DNA of 7,257 nt from Sulfitobacter sp. (lineage in GTDB: Bacteria > Pseudomonadota > Alphaproteobacteria > Rhodobacterales > Rhodobacteraceae): contig JAGXHC010000183.1 of NCBI GenBank assembly GCA_024636405.1, positions 1 to 7,257 on the forward strand. The letters are read 5' to 3'. Below, piece after piece: positions 4,596 through 7,257 of this stretch. The notes beneath the pieces were generated by a model that was given only the letters and a program-made list of their open reading frames with translations, was not told the origin of the DNA and did not search any database. Each line of letters begins with the position of its first letter. Position 1 is the first letter of the stretch. The position numbers and the translations under genes were made by a program.

Positions 4596-6955
4596 GATGC
4601 ATCCTCTCGCGGCGGCGCAAGCAGCTGCGCCACCAGACTGTCAATATCGGTGCCAAGCTCCAGCGCATGCCCGTTGGCTGCATTGCGCACCGCGTCGCCC
4701 TGCGCGCCCAGATCAAAGGCAAACGTCGGCAGGCCGGTGGCCAGCGCTTCGTGTGTGGTAAACGAAAACGTCTCGGGCCAGACCGAGGGCACCAGCCAGC
4801 GTGTAATCCCGTAGCGCGCGACCAGCGCAGGTATATCGGCCACGTCATATGCCCCGTGTTCGATGCCGCCACGCGCCAGCGCGTGTCCCGGCGCCATGCG
4901 GCCGATGACCACCAACTGCCCCCTTTGCAGTTTACGGCTCAGGGCTGTGACTACATCGCCGCCCTTGTGGGCGTTGATATTGCCCAGCACCCCGATCACC
5001 GGCGGCCCGTCGGGGGCGGTCACCGGCAGAACCGGGTGCAGCAATTGGTGCGGAACAACGGTGATGTTGTGCAAATCGCGATAGGCACTGCGCAGGAGCC
5101 GTGCGGAGGCTTGCGAAAACACTTCGACAGTCTCTGATGCCGCCAAAAGCCCGCCCCAGGCCGCCTGCCAGTCCGCCAGCGAAATACGCGAACCGTCGGG
5201 ACGGCGCAGACGGTCCACCCGCCCCTCGGCACCCGGTCGCGGCACACCGCGGAACTTGCCTGCCCCGTCCAGCAACGTATAGGCGGGGCTGATTGGAAAG
5301 TAGTCATGCAGAAGGGTCCGCAGGCCTTGCCCCTTGGCAAGCTCTTGCAAGAACGCAGGTATCAAGATCGGGTCAGGATCACCGACCGCACAGGAATAGA
5401 CCACCTCGCAGCGCGGCAAAATCTGCAAAAACTGCTGTGTCAGAGCCGCATCTTCGGTACCGCCGCGCACCACGCCGTTGGGCGTATAGACCTCGATCTC
5501 CCAGCGATAGGCACTGCCCACCCGCACCACGACCGCGACGCCGTCAACCGCGATGCGCCGCTGCAAATCCGCCTCGGCACCGCCACCCATATCATGCGCC
5601 AGATAGACACGGACCAGCCCCTGCTGCCCCGCCCAGGCCAGCGCCAGCGCCAGCCGCGGGGCCAGCAGCGGATCGCGTCCGAAAAAATCCTGCACATCCT
5701 GATCAAACCGCAGGTAGCGTTGAGACAGGATCGCGGAATTGGCCAGCAACAGTCTGCGTTTTTCGTCCGACTCAAAGGACGTGCCGCCGCGATGTTCCAC
5801 GAACAGCGCAGGCTGCGCCAGATGTCGCGCGCCCATGGCCTGCGCACGCTGGCACCAATCGACCTCTTCACCGTAACCGCGCCCGAATGCCGTATCGAAC
5901 AGCCCCACTTTGACCAGCCAATCCGGCGACAGCGCCATGCAAAACCCCACGCCGGTCGGCAGATCGGCCTCTTCGGTCGGCGACGCAAGCGACTGTGCGA
6001 TGTCGTCGATGGCATCGCCCTGCCCCGGTTGCAGGTCCAGCCGCTGACACAGCACCGGCACCGACATCAGTTCCGCATCATTCGACATCGGCGTGACAGA
6101 GGCAACCGCCGGATTGTCCAGAGGCCGGATCAGCCGACTGGCCCAATCGCGCGGCACAAAGGCATCCGAGATCAACAAGACCACCGGATCGCCATACTTA
6201 AGCGCCGCCGTCAGCCCGCGGTTGACCGAGCCGATGAACCCGAGATTCTCGGCGTTCTCCAGCAAAGTAACGTCGCCACGCGGCCCGGCCCAATCCCGCA
6301 GCCAGGGCCGCACCTGCCCATCGGTCGAGGCGTCTTCGATCAGGATCAACCGCCACGGCAGATCGGTGTGTGCCTCGACACGGCGCAGCGCCTCCTGCAG
6401 CATCTCGAAGGCATTGAAAACCGGCAGGACGATGGTGATCCTGCTCTGCGGTTTTGCGTGCCGATGTGTCTCGAACACAGGCAGTTGCAGCTCTAGCACC
6501 GTGGTGGTCGGGGCCAGACCAAACAGGTTGCGCACCGCGATCCGTGCCGCCGGATCACGGTCGCGAAACCAGCGCAGCGCGGGCGGTACGGCCCGCATGC
6601 CTGTCGTGAGGAACGGCGCCAGCAACATGCTGCGCGCGGCGGTGTCTTTCCAACTGGCGAAGGGTCCGAACGGCAACGTTTGGGTCTGGTCGCCACGGTG
6701 CAGCACGACGGTGCCTTGTGCACCGGGCTCATAGGGCAGCTCGGCCTGCAACACCCCGTCACGCCGTCGCGCCTGCCGTGTCGCCTTGCCCAGATTTACC
6801 TGCGCGGCCTCGGCGTCGCTGTTGATCAGGACGATCATCCGCCCACTTTCAAGCCGCATCTGTACCAGCCCGTGCCGCTGTCGCAGACGCGTATGTTTCG
6901 CGGCATAACGGCGAAAAAGCGGGATCAGGCGGCCTAGCAACGCGGCCCCTCGCAC
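4592..6955 (-). CDS. Bifunctional glycosyltransferase (GT2 domain fused to GT4-like domain)
   Basis: This 787-residue cytoplasmic protein carries two transferase modules. Residues 1-165 are an unassigned N-terminal region. A GT2 (GT-A fold) domain follows at about 172-410, with ITIVLPVFNAFEMLQEAL (173-190), LILIEDAST with E207/D208, ENLGFIGSVNRGL, LISDAFVP in the DxD position (D264, Ala265 instead of the second acid) and GEEVDWCQRA (E363, E364, D366), the probable catalytic base region. A second, GT-B-type domain runs from VYLAHDMGGGAEADL (about 450-464) to the end, with VIGVLGNINAHKGGDVV (653-669) and an E-x7-E motif, WPETFSFTTHEAL (E728, E736), typical of GT4 retaining enzymes. The longest start is GTG 6955 without a ribosome-binding site; TTG 6940, behind GAGGGG, is a good alternative giving 782 residues. 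Sugars and linkages cannot be assigned. Coupling to the sulfotransferase points to assembly of a sulfated glycan. Confidence 0.87.
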   Translation of the reverse strand: MRGAALLGRLIPLFRRYAAKHTRLRQRHGLVQMRLESGRMIVLINSDAEAAQVNLGKATRQARRRDGVLQAELPYEPGAQGTVVLHRGDQTQTLPFGPFASWKDTAARSMLLAPFLTTGMRAVPPALRWFRDRDPAARIAVRNLFGLAPTTTVLELQLPVFETHRHAKPQSRITIVLPVFNAFEMLQEALRRVEAHTDLPWRLILIEDASTDGQVRPWLRDWAGPRGDVTLLENAENLGFIGSVNRGLTAALKYGDPVVLLISDAFVPRDWASRLIRPLDNPAVASVTPMSNDAELMSVPVLCQRLDLQPGQGDAIDDIAQSLASPTEEADLPTGVGFCMALSPDWLVKVGLFDTAFGRGYGEEVDWCQRAQAMGARHLAQPALFVEHRGGTSFESDEKRRLLLANSAILSQRYLRFDQDVQDFFGRDPLLAPRLALALAWAGQQGLVRVYLAHDMGGGAEADLQRRIAVDGVAVVVRVGSAYRWEIEVYTPNGVVRGGTEDAALTQQFLQILPRCEVVYSCAVGDPDPILIPAFLQELAKGQGLRTLLHDYFPISPAYTLLDGAGKFRGVPRPGAEGRVDRLRRPDGSRISLADWQAAWGGLLAASETVEVFSQASARLLRSAYRDLHNITVVPHQLLHPVLPVTAPDGPPVIGVLGNINAHKGGDVVTALSRKLQRGQLVVIGRMAPGHALARGGIEHGAYDVADIPALVARYGITRWLVPSVWPETFSFTTHEALATGLPTFAFDLGAQGDAVRNAANGHALELGTDIDSLVAQLLAPPREDAS

Positions 6956-7052
6956 ACGAAAAGATCATAGGGCGGAGGTGAAAGCGACATCACGCAAGGC
7001 CAAATTGTCGAGTATGCCATCGCGGATGCCTTGTTGTGCTGCCTGTCAAAAC

Positions 7053-7080
7053 ATTATGCGGCGCGCCAGCAATCTTGCAA
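7053..7080 (-). promoter_or_regulatory. Candidate sigma-70-like promoter for the glycosyltransferase-sulfotransferase operon
   Basis: On the minus strand, TTGCAA (7080-7075) and CATAAT (7058-7053) are separated by 16 bases. The -10 matches the consensus at 5 of 6 positions and the -35 at 4 of 6. It lies between the scpB stop and the glycosyltransferase start and would leave a leader of roughly 90 bases. No clear terminator separates scpB from it, so read-through from scpB is also possible. Confidence 0.35.
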
Positions 7081-7112
7081 GCGTCCCGCGACACTTCACA
7101 GCGTACGCCCGA

Positions 7113-7257
7113 TTAAACCGCACCCGGCTGCACCACGCCTGCATCTTGCAACTGCTCAAGATCGGGCAGATCGCGCAGCGTCTCCAGCCCGAAGACCACA
7201 AGGAACTGATCAGTCGTAACAAATGTATAAGGCGCACCACGCCGGGGGCTGCGCGGA
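7113..7257 (-). CDS. scpB: Segregation and condensation protein B, C-terminal fragment
   Basis: The minus-strand frame entering from the right edge encodes 47 residues ending at TAA 7115-7113. It reads PRSPRRGAPYTFVTTDQFLV and continues VFGLETLRDLPDLEQLQDAG with a short tail. The R-G-x-P-x-x-Y-x-T-T-x-x-F-L-x-x-F-G-L-x-x-L-x-D-L-P-x-L motif is the C-terminal signature of ScpB, the winged-helix subunit that binds the kleisin ScpA and Smc in the bacterial condensin complex. The 5' part lies outside the window. It is a core chromosomal gene and marks the edge of the polysaccharide locus. Confidence 0.9.
   Translation of the reverse strand, partial: PRSPRRGAPYTFVTTDQFLVVFGLETLRDLPDLEQLQDAGVVQPGAV

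Noticed and set aside
4200..4814. 204-residue plus-strand open frame across the sulfotransferase-glycosyltransferase junction
   Set aside because: Both underlying minus-strand genes have clear family motifs and a coupled start/stop; this frame has none.
5306..6496. 396-residue plus-strand open frame
   Set aside because: It lies wholly antisense to the glycosyltransferase, is rich in Arg, His, Gln and Pro, and has no recognisable domain; it is a typical shadow frame in high-GC coding DNA.
6936..7022. 28-codon minus-strand ORF starting ATGGCATACTCG between scpB and the glycosyltransferase
   Set aside because: It is short, has no convincing ribosome-binding site or recognisable sequence, and overlaps the glycosyltransferase start in another frame.
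7021..7049. Perfect TTGACA (minus strand, 7049-7044) as a promoter -35 box
   Set aside because: At 16-18 base spacing there is no -10-like hexamer (TCCGCG region); TTGCAA-N16-CATAAT slightly upstream is a better candidate.

Overview
The window looks like part of a high-GC alphaproteobacterial chromosome, most likely from the Rhodobacterales (Roseobacter-like). This rests on codon and amino-acid style and on resemblance of the capsule-export proteins to families remembered from that order; no database search was possible. It holds the end of a toxin-antitoxin operon, a surface-polysaccharide (capsule-type) export and assembly locus, and the 3' end of the housekeeping gene scpB.

Layout from left to right. 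Positions 1-644 (+) hold the C-terminal end of a Xre/ParS-type antitoxin and an intact RES-domain toxin, joined by a TGATG stop/start overlap. Positions 654-2821 (-) hold a kpsE-like polysaccharide co-polymerase/export gene followed by a kpsT-like ABC ATPase gene. The 5' part of kpsE is in a different frame from the rest, so the gene appears frameshifted near 2431. Positions 2822-2976 are an AT-richer control region with a strong bulged hairpin. Positions 2977-3804 (+) hold the kpsM-like ABC permease, divergent from kpsE-kpsT. Positions 3807-6955 (-) hold a 787-residue two-domain glycosyltransferase and a Stf0-type sulfotransferase, coupled by an ATGA overlap. Positions 7113-7257 (-) hold the C-terminus of ScpB.

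How the genes fit together (inference): KpsM and KpsT would form the inner-membrane ABC-2 exporter, and KpsE would be its periplasm-spanning partner toward an outer-membrane channel not seen here. The glycosyltransferase would build part of the glycan and the sulfotransferase would add sulfate to it or to a linked group. The likely product is therefore a sulfated capsule or exopolysaccharide. No outer-membrane channel, KpsC/KpsS-like enzymes, insertion sequences, tRNAs or CRISPR arrays are visible in the window.

The most informative points are the kpsE frameshift, the KpsT-like ATPase with Arg in place of the H-loop His, the divergent split of the transporter genes around a structured intergenic region, and the coupled glycosyltransferase-sulfotransferase pair. 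I see no clear evidence for a wholly new kind of system.
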